From NCBI GenBank assembly GCA_028683595.1, contig JAQUHM010000002.1:1-44374 (forward strand): DNA of 44,374 nucleotides, in the 5' to 3' direction. Of the stretch, positions 8,395 to 18,828 are shown piece after piece. The notes under the pieces were generated by a model. It saw only the letters and a program-made list of their open reading frames with translations, ran no database searches and had not been told where the DNA came from. Numbering within the stretch: position 1 is the first letter of the stretch; each line of letters opens with the position of its first letter. The translations under genes were made by a program, and so were the position numbers. Source of the DNA: Geobacteraceae bacterium (GTDB taxonomy: Bacteria; Desulfobacterota; Desulfuromonadia; Geobacterales; Geobacteraceae).

Positions 8395-10965
8395 ATGCCA
8401 CTCAAAAAAAGCACAAGATTCATATTCCTCTACGGCTTTATCGCCGTTGGTGCGATATCTTTCACCACACTGTTTTCCCTCGCCGAGATTCGAAGTGATG
8501 CATTGCGCCAGGCGATGATGCTGCAGGAGAGCCACCTCAGAACTTTCCGGATTCTCCTTGAGGAAAAAGGAAAGCCATTTTCGGTGGTTAGTGGAAAGTT
8601 GTTTGCCGGAGATTACCTGGTGAACGGAACCTTCGAACTTCCGGACAGGGTGAAGGAGATTTTCGGGGGAACGGCAACCATTTTTATGGGAAAGGTCAGG
8701 GTTTCCACCAATGTGCTCAAAGAGGACGGAAGTCGGGCAATCAACACTCTGCTTGACGGTCCCACCTGTCAGGTAGTCTTGGTGAAGGGCGAACCCTATC
8801 GTGGTGAAACCTCTATCTTCGGCATGCCCTATTTTGCCGCCTACGATCCGATCCGCAACAGTAAGGGCGAAGTTGTCGGGGCTCTCTTTGTTGGGGTGAA
8901 GAAGAGCGATTTCCTTGCAACGTATAAGAAAATCAGAACCGATGTCATCGCTATCCATTGTATCCTGATTGGAACCTTCATTCTCCTTACGTATCTACTT
9001 CTCCAAAAGCGGAAGAAAGCGGAAAAGGTACTTCGCCAGAGCGAGGAGCAGCTGAAATTTGTCTTGTCCGGGAGCAATGATGCCCTCTGGGACCTGAGGG
9101 TAAAGAACAGGGAGCTGACTTTTAACCAGCGATGGGCCGAAATTCTCGGCTATCAGCCGGAGGAAATACGGAAGGATATTGAGTTTTGGCAACAACTTGT
9201 CCATCCGGATGATCTGCAGAATCTTCTCGAGCAGTACCAAGGGAATGTCAAAAATAATGAGTCACGGTTCAGAGTTGAATGCAGGCTGATGAGCAGATCG
9301 GGGGAGTGGCGATGGATTCTGCTCAGGGGCAGGTCCGTGGATTGGGATTCGCAGGGAAAACCGACCCGGATAACAGGGACGGCAACCGATATTACCGAGC
9401 GCATTCGGGCCGACCTGGAGCTGCGCCAATCGCACCGTTTGTTACGCACCGTCTTTTCCAGTCTCAATGAGGCCCTGTTCCTGCTGGAAGAGGACTCAAG
9501 GGTCGTTATCGATTGCAATACCTCCGCCGAGATCATGTTCGGCTACACCCGGGCTGAATTGCTGGGTATCAGTTCGGATATTCTGCATGTGAATAGTGAA
9601 ATGGCAGAGACGTTCTCTCGGAAGGCGGCCTCCTCATATCAGGAAAAAAGTTTTTTTGCCGGCGAGTACCAGATGAAAAGAAAGGGCGACGAGGTGTTCC
9701 CGACCGATCACTTTTGCAACCCGATTCCGGGAGAAGGGGACGAGCCCTTTCTTATTCTCTATGTCGTGCGGGACATCAGCGAGCGGAAACGGGCGGAGGT
9801 TGATCGTACCCTGCTGGAAGAGCAGTTGCAACAGGCCCAGAAAATGGAGGCAGTGGGTCAGCTTGCGGGTGGCATTGCCCATGATTTTAATAACATCCTC
9901 ACGGCAATTATCGGTTATGGACACTTGGTACTGATGAATATGCAGGGTCCCGATCAATCCCGCCATCATATGGAACAGATTCTTGCTTCTTCGGAGAGGG
10001 CTGCGGGGTTGACTCAGGGGCTCCTTGCCTTCAGCAGGAAACAGGAGAGCAACCCGCAGCCGGTGGATCTGAACGGGATCGTCAGGAACATGCGAAAGTT
10101 TCTGGAAAGGATTATCGGCGAAGATATTGAAATTAAGTTCGATATGGAGCAGGACGGATTGACTGTTCTGGCCGATACCGGGCAAATGGAGCAGGTTCTC
10201 ATGAACCTGGTGACCAATGCCCGTGACGCAATGCCGGACGGTGGCATGCTGCATATTAAAACCGGGCTCATGGAAGATGGAAAGAGCCTGCTGAACCCGA
10301 TTGACTCTCCACAGCTCTCGAGATATGGCTATATTTCCGTTACCGATACCGGTGACGGCATGGATGAAAAGATCCGGGAAAAAATCTATGAACCTTTCTT
10401 CACCACCAAGGAGGTGGGAAAGGGGACCGGACTGGGTCTCTCCATAGCGTACGGAATCATCAAGCAACATAATGGTTTCATCAGTGTGGAGAGCCAGGAG
10501 CGGGAGGGAACGACTTTCAGGGTTCACCTTCCCCTGATTAAACAGGAAACGGTGACCGCGGAAATAGTCAAGCCTTTTTTCCTGCCCTACGGACAGGAAA
10601 CCATCCTGGTTGCCGAAGACGATGAAGAGGTCAGGAATCTCGGCAGGTCACTCTTGGAAGAGTGCGGGCACACGGTGATTATTGCTGATAACGGTGCGGA
10701 CGCCGTTGAAAAGTTCTCGGAACACGCAGACAGTATCTCACTGGTTATACTCGATGTGGTAATGCCGAAAATGAATGGAAGGCAGGCGTTAGAAGTTATC
10801 CGGGAGATGCAGCCGGATGTACGGGTGCTTTTCATGAGCGGCTATACCGCTGAAATTATTGCTGCCAAAGGGGTTCTTGAGGGAGATCTGGATTTTATGG
10901 AAAAACCGATGATTCCGAAAACTTTTCTGCACAAAGTGCGGGAGATCCTGGACAGGCAGGCTTGA
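8395..10965 (+). CDS. hybrid sensor histidine kinase (Cache-like sensor, PAS domains, HisKA, HATPase, C-terminal receiver)
   Basis: N-terminal TM plus Cache-like segment (SIFGMPYFAAYDPIRNSKGEVVGALFVGVKK); GQLAGGIAHDFNNILTAIIGYG H-box; GTGLGLSIAYGII G-box; receiver AEDDEEVRNLG...SLVILDVVMPKMNG. Confidence 0.93.
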   Translation: MPLKKSTRFIFLYGFIAVGAISFTTLFSLAEIRSDALRQAMMLQESHLRTFRILLEEKGKPFSVVSGKLFAGDYLVNGTFELPDRVKEIFGGTATIFMGKVRVSTNVLKEDGSRAINTLLDGPTCQVVLVKGEPYRGETSIFGMPYFAAYDPIRNSKGEVVGALFVGVKKSDFLATYKKIRTDVIAIHCILIGTFILLTYLLLQKRKKAEKVLRQSEEQLKFVLSGSNDALWDLRVKNRELTFNQRWAEILGYQPEEIRKDIEFWQQLVHPDDLQNLLEQYQGNVKNNESRFRVECRLMSRSGEWRWILLRGRSVDWDSQGKPTRITGTATDITERIRADLELRQSHRLLRTVFSSLNEALFLLEEDSRVVIDCNTSAEIMFGYTRAELLGISSDILHVNSEMAETFSRKAASSYQEKSFFAGEYQMKRKGDEVFPTDHFCNPIPGEGDEPFLILYVVRDISERKRAEVDRTLLEEQLQQAQKMEAVGQLAGGIAHDFNNILTAIIGYGHLVLMNMQGPDQSRHHMEQILASSERAAGLTQGLLAFSRKQESNPQPVDLNGIVRNMRKFLERIIGEDIEIKFDMEQDGLTVLADTGQMEQVLMNLVTNARDAMPDGGMLHIKTGLMEDGKSLLNPIDSPQLSRYGYISVTDTGDGMDEKIREKIYEPFFTTKEVGKGTGLGLSIAYGIIKQHNGFISVESQEREGTTFRVHLPLIKQETVTAEIVKPFFLPYGQETILVAEDDEEVRNLGRSLLEECGHTVIIADNGADAVEKFSEHADSISLVILDVVMPKMNGRQALEVIREMQPDVRVLFMSGYTAEIIAAKGVLEGDLDFMEKPMIPKTFLHKVREILDRQA

Positions 10966-11062
10966 AAGGTTTGTACAGTATTTATAGAGTGTAGACCGTT
11001 CCCGATTTGTGAACAGGAATCTGAAATGATACGCCTTGCTTGAGAGATGGTTCGCGCTATGA

Positions 11063-12466
<1,404 letters not shown>

Positions 12467-12569
12467 CAGGAAGAGGCACAAGGTTATCCGAATTTGAAGC
12501 CTTTTCCTGCATTCATTGACGCATTTCACGTTTGTGACAGGGGCGTTGAAATTATCGGGAGGGTTAGGC

Positions 12570-15176
12570 ATGTATACGTACGAGACGACATTCTCCACAG
12601 GACTGCCGGGACTCGATACGGTGGTGCAGGGAATTCTGCCTGGTGATAACGTCGTCTGGCAGGTGGACGCAATCGAAGATTACCAGGTTCTGGTGACTCC
12701 CTTTGTTGAGGCAGGTCTCGCCTCGGGGCGTCCGGTAGTGTATTTCCGGTTTGCCGACCATCAGCTGCTGATTGAGCAGCACAGTGCGGTTACCCTGATT
12801 GAGCTTGATCCCTGCGCCGGATTTGAAGTTTTCATCTCCCGGATCCAACAGGTCGCCGAAAAGTCCGGCCCCGGTACGCTCTATGTCTTTGACTGCCTTT
12901 CGGAGCTTGCCACGATCTGGTATTCCGATCAGATGCTTGCGAATTTTTTTCAGCTGACTTGTCCCTATCTTTTTGAACGTGAGTCGGTTGCCTATTTTGC
13001 CCTGTTCCGGAACTTCCATTCTTCCCGCGCCCTAAAGCCCATCACCAGAACAACGCAATTGCTTCTGGATGTTTTCCACTACCAGGGAAAGCACTACATT
13101 TATCCCCAGAAGGTTTATCTGCGTCATTCTCCCACCATAAACATGCTGCATCTCTGGGAGGGTGACGAGTTCTTCCCCGTTACCGCCAGCGCCCTGATCA
13201 GTTCGATCCTCACCGCAGTCAACTGGTCAGGACTTGATCCGGACTGCCGACCCGGGGCTTGGGAGAAGGCCCTCGTGGAAGGGGAGGAAGTCCTGAACCG
13301 GGTGAAAAACGGAGTTTATGACCAAGAGCAGGAAGAGGAGGTATTCCGCTGTCTTTCCCGTATGGTGGTTTCCCGCGACCCGGTCATGAAAGGCCTGGTC
13401 AGCAAGTACATGCCCTTGGAAGATATCCTGGAAATCATTCGGCGCATGATCGGAACCGGGCTCATTGGCGGTAAAACGGTGGGCATGCTTCTGGCCCGGC
13501 GTATTTTGCAGAGCAACTCCCCACGCTTTGCCGAACTGCTCGAGGCCCATGATTCCTTTTACGTCGGTTCGGATGTTTTTTTCACCTTTCTGGTCGAAAA
13601 CGGTGTCTGGTGGGTCCGGGAAAAACAGAGCAATCCTGCTACCTTTCTTGAGGGTTCGGAAATTGCTCGTCAGCGGACCCTCTCCGGCAGGTTCCCCGAC
13701 TATATCGTCAGGCAGTTCGAGCAGATGCTGGCCTACTTCGGACAATCTCCGATCATCGTGCGCTCCAGTTCTCTGCTGGAAGACAATTTTGGCAATTCCT
13801 TCAGCGGCAAGTACGAAAGTGTCTTCTGCCCCAATCAGGGCTCGCCGGAACGTCGTCTCGAAGATTTTCTCTCGGCTGTACGAACCGTCTATGCAAGCAG
13901 CATGAGTGAAAAAGCTCTGAGATATCGGGAGCAGAAGGGGCTGCTGGCGCAGGACGAGCAGATGGCTCTTTTGGTGATGCGGGTATCCGGATCGATTCAC
14001 GGGCGCTATCATTACCCCCACGCCGCGGGTGTCGGCTTTTCCTTTAATCCCTATGTCTGGAATGAAAACATCGACCCGGAGGCCGGAGTGGTGCGACTGG
14101 TCTTCGGATTGGGCACCCGGGCGGTTGACCGTTCAGACGACGAATATACCCGGGTAGTCGCCCTGAATGCCCCGGACCGCCGGCCGGAGGTCAATTTCGA
14201 GGAGGTGCGCCAGTATGCGCAGCGCAGGGTTGATTACCTCGATCTCGATGCGAATCGTCTTGTGTCAGGGCATTTTTTGGACGTCATTGCCGCCAGCCCC
14301 GATGTGCCGATAAGACTGTTCGCCTCCACCAATGGCGGTCCCAGTTTGGGGCCGGAAGGTGTCTGTCGTCCAACCTGGGTATTGACCTTTGATAGGCTGC
14401 TTAATTCGACCGGCTTTGTTGAGGATATGAGGACGATGCTGCAGGTGCTGCGTGACGCCTATAACTACCCGGTGGACGTGGAATTTACCCTTAATTTCCT
14501 AGATGAGCAGGTGTATCGAATCAATGTGGTGCAATGCCGGCCCTTACTGGTGAAGGGCATGGATACCCAGGCCCCGGTGCTGATCGACGTTCCACCCGCG
14601 CGAAGGATTATTGCTGCCAGCGGTGCGGTAATCGGCCACAGTCGCCGTATCAGCATCGACCGCTTCATCTATGTGGCCCCGGCAGTGTATGGGAAATTGA
14701 CTATCCAGGAACGGCATGAAGTGGCCCGGCTGATTGGAAGGCTCAATCTGACAATCGCTCCGAATGGAACGGAAAATGTCATGGTGCTGGGAGCGGGAAG
14801 GTGGGGTACCAGTTCTCCTTCACTCGGGATCCCGGTGGTTTTTGCCGACATCAACCGCGTTGCCGTGCTCTGCGAGATAGTTGCCATGCGTGAAAATCTC
14901 GTTCCGGATGTATCCCTTGGCACACATTTTCTCAATGAATTGATTGAGATGGATGTCCTCTATCTGGCGCTGTTTCCCCACAAGGGTGACAATTATTTGT
15001 GTGACGAGTTCTTCGAGGTGACACCAAATCGTTTGCTCGAATATTTTCCGGATGCGGAGCGCTGGAAGGATGTGATCAAGGTAGTTCACGCGGCAGATGC
15101 GACCGGGGCAGGGGGGGGGATCACTCTTGCTGCCGATTCCTTCAAGCAGAAGGTTGTTTGCTATCGGGAAGAATAA
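12570..15176 (+). CDS. PEP/pyruvate-binding (PPDK N-terminal) protein with N-terminal degenerate KaiC/RecA-like domain
   Basis: N-term TGLPGLDTVVQGILPGDNVVWQVD resembles KaiC/RadA start without a Walker A; PPDK_N-like IIVRSSSLLEDNFGNSFSGKYESVF...GVGFSFNPY...VEFTLNFLDEQVYRINVVQCRPL; GGGAGGG RBS before ATG 12570. Confidence 0.8.
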   Translation: MYTYETTFSTGLPGLDTVVQGILPGDNVVWQVDAIEDYQVLVTPFVEAGLASGRPVVYFRFADHQLLIEQHSAVTLIELDPCAGFEVFISRIQQVAEKSGPGTLYVFDCLSELATIWYSDQMLANFFQLTCPYLFERESVAYFALFRNFHSSRALKPITRTTQLLLDVFHYQGKHYIYPQKVYLRHSPTINMLHLWEGDEFFPVTASALISSILTAVNWSGLDPDCRPGAWEKALVEGEEVLNRVKNGVYDQEQEEEVFRCLSRMVVSRDPVMKGLVSKYMPLEDILEIIRRMIGTGLIGGKTVGMLLARRILQSNSPRFAELLEAHDSFYVGSDVFFTFLVENGVWWVREKQSNPATFLEGSEIARQRTLSGRFPDYIVRQFEQMLAYFGQSPIIVRSSSLLEDNFGNSFSGKYESVFCPNQGSPERRLEDFLSAVRTVYASSMSEKALRYREQKGLLAQDEQMALLVMRVSGSIHGRYHYPHAAGVGFSFNPYVWNENIDPEAGVVRLVFGLGTRAVDRSDDEYTRVVALNAPDRRPEVNFEEVRQYAQRRVDYLDLDANRLVSGHFLDVIAASPDVPIRLFASTNGGPSLGPEGVCRPTWVLTFDRLLNSTGFVEDMRTMLQVLRDAYNYPVDVEFTLNFLDEQVYRINVVQCRPLLVKGMDTQAPVLIDVPPARRIIAASGAVIGHSRRISIDRFIYVAPAVYGKLTIQERHEVARLIGRLNLTIAPNGTENVMVLGAGRWGTSSPSLGIPVVFADINRVAVLCEIVAMRENLVPDVSLGTHFLNELIEMDVLYLALFPHKGDNYLCDEFFEVTPNRLLEYFPDAERWKDVIKVVHAADATGAGGGITLAADSFKQKVVCYREE

Positions 15177-15283
15177 ACTGACAGGCCATGTAATACCTTT
15201 GTGGCGAGCTGTCAGCATGAATCCTCAAGAATATCCTCGTGCTGCCGATAGGTATAGAACGGGTTGCATGGGGGAGGTGCAGT

Positions 15284-15478
15284 ATGATGGAAATACGATC
15301 ATTGGCAAGTCAGGCTCTGCTTGCACAGGAGCAGTTGGCCCAAACCCAGATGGGCATAGCCGCTGTAAAACAGACAAATGAAGCACAAAAACAGGTGGCG
15401 GATATGCTCGCCAGGAATGCAGCAGCAGTAGCACCCGCCGAAGATACGCAACAGGGCGGTTTTTCGACGTATGCGTAA
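15284..15478 (+). CDS. small YjfB-like putative motility protein
   Basis: MMEIRSLASQALLAQEQLAQTQMGIAAVKQTNEAQKQVADML resembles the YjfB family layout; GGGGGAGG RBS; strong terminator downstream. Confidence 0.6.
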   Translation: MMEIRSLASQALLAQEQLAQTQMGIAAVKQTNEAQKQVADMLARNAAAVAPAEDTQQGGFSTYA

Positions 15479-15546
15479 CAAAGTAATCAGGTGCCGTAGG
15501 ACAATATAGAGAAGTCTGTAGGAAATAACCATGCCTGTGCACCCGG

Positions 15547-15586
15547 AAAGGGGCCTGCGTCAAATGAGACGCCGGCCCCTTTATTT
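15547..15586 (+). terminator. intrinsic terminator
   Basis: AAAGGGGCCTGCGTC-AAATGA-GACGCCGGCCCCTTT followed by ATTTT. Confidence 0.85.
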
Positions 15587-15695
15587 TGTGGAGGAGATGT
15601 GGTGATCGTTGTCGTTGCCGAAAATTGCCGCTATACTCTGACGTTGAAGAATACGGATCCGTGGAGAGAGAATCGCCGGGTCGGCGGGCATTCGG

Positions 15696-16256
15696 ATGCT
15701 CGTCGCTCGGCCGGTAGCTTCGGGAGGAGGAAGGTTGGAAAGGATTTCGATCAGGATGGGCGACATAACCACGGTGGAGGTGGATGCCATTGTGAATGCC
15801 GCCAACAGTACGCTCCTGGGTGGAGCGGGGGTTGACGGCATGATTCACTGGGCTGCCGGGAGCGGCCTTCTGGAGGAGTGCCGATCTATCGGCTGGTGTC
15901 CGACGGGTGAAGCGAGAATAACGGCCGGGTACAATCTCCCTGCCCGTTACGTGATCCATACGGTGGGTCCGGTCTACGGAGTGGATCGGGAAAACGCGCC
16001 GCGGCTCCTTGCATCCTGCTACGAAAACTGCCTTTCACTGGCCGTGCAGCACACCATCCGGACCCTTGCCTTTCCCGCCATCAGTTGTGGAGCTTACGGG
16101 TATCCGGTAGAAGAGGCATGCAAAATTGCACTGGACACGACCATTTCTTTCCTGGAGCGCAATGAAATTCCCGAAAAAGTATTTTTTGTCCTCTATTCCT
16201 GCCGTGACTATAATGCCTATTGGGAGTATTATGCGACAAAAATGGCGAATGGCTGA
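15696..16256 (+). CDS. macro-domain protein (O-acetyl-ADP-ribose deacetylase-like)
   Basis: MGDITTVEVDAIVNAANSTLLGGAGVDGMIHWAAG, YVIHTVGPVYG, AFPAISCGAYGYP; true start uncertain (TTG 15735 or ATG 15756 also possible). Confidence 0.9.
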   Translation: MLVARPVASGGGRLERISIRMGDITTVEVDAIVNAANSTLLGGAGVDGMIHWAAGSGLLEECRSIGWCPTGEARITAGYNLPARYVIHTVGPVYGVDRENAPRLLASCYENCLSLAVQHTIRTLAFPAISCGAYGYPVEEACKIALDTTISFLERNEIPEKVFFVLYSCRDYNAYWEYYATKMANG

Positions 16257-16409
16257 TTTCTCTGCCGAACTGCGGTTGGTTGTGGACGTCGTACGTTTGG
16301 AGTCACTGAGGGATCGGGTTTAGAACGGAAGGATTCACCTTCAGGATTCTTTCGAAATACACCGGACGGAGCGGATTCGGGAACAAAATCCGCGGTGAGA
16401 CTGTCAAGT

Positions 16410-17024
16410 ATGATACGGAGTAAAAAACGCTCGTTACCGGACGAGGATGCCGAACTCGTCGCCTCCTGCCGTGCGGGGAACCTTGACGCCTTCGAGGTCC
16501 TGGTCAAAAAGCACCAGGCGCGGATGTTCACCCTGGCCTTTCGGGTTCTCGGGAATCATGAGGATGCCGGGGAGATTGTGCAGGATGCCTTTGTTTCCGC
16601 CTACCGGGGATTGGGAAAATTTCGTGGCGACGCAGCCTTCACCACCTGGCTTACGACCATCACGGTCAACCTGGCGCGCAACCGCCTGCAGCAGCTGCTG
16701 AGCCGAAAGTCGCGCGAGGTCTGTTCCCTGGATGATCCGATTCCGGGCTGTGGGGAATGCAGCAGAACCCACGATCCGCCGGCTACTGGTCCCTCTGCCC
16801 ATGATCTGCTGGAGAGGGAAGAAATTCGTCAGAGGGTTCAAGGGTGCATCAACGGTCTTGAACCCGGATTTCGTGAGGCTCTGGTTCTTCGGGATGTGGA
16901 AGAGTATTCCTACGGCGAGATTGGAACGATGCTGAGCCTGGCTGAGGGGACCGTCAAGTCCCGCATTGCCAGGGCGCGCGAGGCAATCAGGGACTGTCTG
17001 AAGAGAGTTGTGGGGGAATTTTGA
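16410..17024 (+). CDS. ECF-type RNA polymerase sigma factor
   Basis: VLGNHEDAGEIVQDAFVSAYRGLGKFRGDAAFTTWLTTITVNLARNRL; EEYSYGEIGTMLSLAEGTVKSRIARAREAIRDCL; followed by an overlapping zinc-finger anti-sigma gene. Confidence 0.93.
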   Translation: MIRSKKRSLPDEDAELVASCRAGNLDAFEVLVKKHQARMFTLAFRVLGNHEDAGEIVQDAFVSAYRGLGKFRGDAAFTTWLTTITVNLARNRLQQLLSRKSREVCSLDDPIPGCGECSRTHDPPATGPSAHDLLEREEIRQRVQGCINGLEPGFREALVLRDVEEYSYGEIGTMLSLAEGTVKSRIARAREAIRDCLKRVVGEF

Positions 17025-18049
17025 TGGACCATGATTCCATACGTCATAAGCTGTCGGAATATCTGGACGGGGCTGTTATACCTGCCGAGAAGTTGCTGAT
17101 TGAAAAGCATCTTGCCGAGTGCAGCGATTGCAGAAAGTCTCTTTGCGAACTGGAAAAGACGGTTCAACACCTCCGGAACCTCGGGGAACTGGAACCACCG
17201 CCCTGGCTGGCGGTCAGGATCATGGCACGGGTCAGGGAGGAGGCCGATCGGGAAAAGGGGCTGCTGCTCCGGTTGCTTCATATGCCGTTGCGCTGGAGAG
17301 TTTCCGTTGAGGCTGTCGCCCTGGTTTTTCTTAGCGTGACCGGCTATCTCGTATACCGTAATGTCTCTTCGGAGTTGCCGCAAATAACTCCCTTGTCCGG
17401 CGTAACTCGTGAAGAGTCGGCTCCAGTTGTCCCGCCAGTGGCAAAGTCCCAAAAACTTCCGGAAGAAGAAAAAGCACCCGCGGTGAGAAAACCGCCGGCA
17501 GTCATGGCGGAAAAGCCGGGAGTGGGCTCGGTACCCCTTGGTCTTCCAGAGGAAGAACCCTTTGCTGAACCGCGCCAGGAAGAGCTTGAGCCGCCAGCAC
17601 CGTCTCCGGCTGAGGCTCCCTTCAGGGCGGAGAATAAGGGGATGCCAGATTTCCGGATGCAGGAGCGGAGCGCGGCCAAATCACTTTCTCCGTCAGATGA
17701 TTTTTCTCTTCCGGAAAAAAAGAGTGAGGCTCCTTCGGGGCTGGTGCGAAACAAGGCCCTTCCCTCGAGCGGGGTGGAGACGCTGCGGCTCGAACTACTT
17801 GTTGCTGATGCTTATTCTGTTCAGCGAGAGGTTGAACGTGCAACAGTTCGATTCGGTGGTATCATCCTGCGACGGGACTTTAATCTGGGGGGTGAGGGCG
17901 TTCTTGTCGTTCGACTGCAGCGGGAGGCGGTTCAAGGGTATATCAAACTGCTGAAAAAGCTGGGGGACGTGCGGGGGGGCGTTTCGGCGGCCCCGGAGGG
18001 TGATGATACTGTTGAGATATATCTTGCCGTGACAACCCGCCGGGAGTAG
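17024..18049 (+). CDS. anti-sigma factor (zf-HC2-type) with TM segment and C-terminal periplasmic-type domain
   Basis: HKLSEYLDGAVIPAEKLLIEKHLAECSDCRKSLCEL (HX3CX2C); TM VSVEAVALVFLSVTGYLVY; TGATG overlap with the sigma gene. Confidence 0.87.
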   Translation: MDHDSIRHKLSEYLDGAVIPAEKLLIEKHLAECSDCRKSLCELEKTVQHLRNLGELEPPPWLAVRIMARVREEADREKGLLLRLLHMPLRWRVSVEAVALVFLSVTGYLVYRNVSSELPQITPLSGVTREESAPVVPPVAKSQKLPEEEKAPAVRKPPAVMAEKPGVGSVPLGLPEEEPFAEPRQEELEPPAPSPAEAPFRAENKGMPDFRMQERSAAKSLSPSDDFSLPEKKSEAPSGLVRNKALPSSGVETLRLELLVADAYSVQREVERATVRFGGIILRRDFNLGGEGVLVVRLQREAVQGYIKLLKKLGDVRGGVSAAPEGDDTVEIYLAVTTRRE

Positions 18050-18082
18050 CCGGTCAGTCCTTGGCAGACAGCCGGAAACTGG

Positions 18083-18121
18083 CAGTAAGGAGTGCGCCAT
18101 CTTCAGGCGCACTCCTTACTG
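18083..18121. terminator. perfect 16-bp palindrome between convergent anti-sigma gene and greA (candidate bidirectional terminator)
   Basis: CAGTAAGGAGTGCGCC-ATCTTCA-GGCGCACTCCTTACTG; no clear T tract. Confidence 0.55.
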
Positions 18122-18127
18122 AACACT

Positions 18128-18604
18128 TCAGAGATACTTAATGTCGAGGATTTCGTATTCCTTCAGTCCGGAGGGTACCTTTACCCGCACAGTGTCATCC
18201 AGTCGGTGACCGATCAATGCCTTTCCCACCGGGGATGAGCATGACATCTTGCCCAGCTTGATGTCCGCTTCATCCTCTCCCACAATCCGGTAAGTAACTT
18301 CCTCATCCGTCATTGTATCGTACAGGGTTACCGTGGCGCCAAAAACCACCTTGTCCGGCTTAAGGTTGGAAAGATCAACAACGTAGGCGCGCGACAGCTT
18401 ATCCTTGAGTTCCTGGATTCGGCCTTCGATAAATCCCTGCCGGTGCTTGGCTGCATCATACTCCGCATTTTCCGAAAGATCTCCGTGGGCTCGCGCTTCG
18501 GCAATATCCTGAATGACTTTCGGGCGTTCTTCCCTGATGAGGCGTTTTAATTCCTCCTGCAGGGTTTCGAAGCTCTCCCTGGTCATAGGCACTGAATGGG
18601 ACAT
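18128..18604 (-). CDS. greA: transcription elongation factor GreA
   Basis: MTRESFETLQEELKRLIREERPKVIQDIAEARAHGDLSENAEYDAAKHRQ...SPVGKALIGHRLDD. Confidence 0.95.
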   Translation of the reverse strand: MSHSVPMTRESFETLQEELKRLIREERPKVIQDIAEARAHGDLSENAEYDAAKHRQGFIEGRIQELKDKLSRAYVVDLSNLKPDKVVFGATVTLYDTMTDEEVTYRIVGEDEADIKLGKMSCSSPVGKALIGHRLDDTVRVKVPSGLKEYEILDIKYL

Positions 18605-18766
18605 TGTGGTGCAATCCTCCTGTTACGGTGTTAAGGCGGTACAGTATGATGGCTGTCTGCCTGGTGCGTGGCATCTGTTTTTCTTTTTTTGCATCTTTTC
18701 CGCGGTGTACTCCCTGCACTGTGCAGCAGGTCTTTCTACATCGGTTTTGTAGCGTGTAAAATGTGA

Positions 18767-18789
18767 GGGGCAGCCGAACAGGCCGCCCC
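18767..18789 (-). terminator. candidate terminator downstream of carB
   Basis: On minus strand GGGGC-GGCC-TGTTC-GGC(T)-GCCCC hairpin followed by TCACATTTTA. Confidence 0.6.
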
Positions 18790-18828
18790 AAATATATGTG
18801 CGTCAGATGTTTTTCAAAAGTCTACAGG

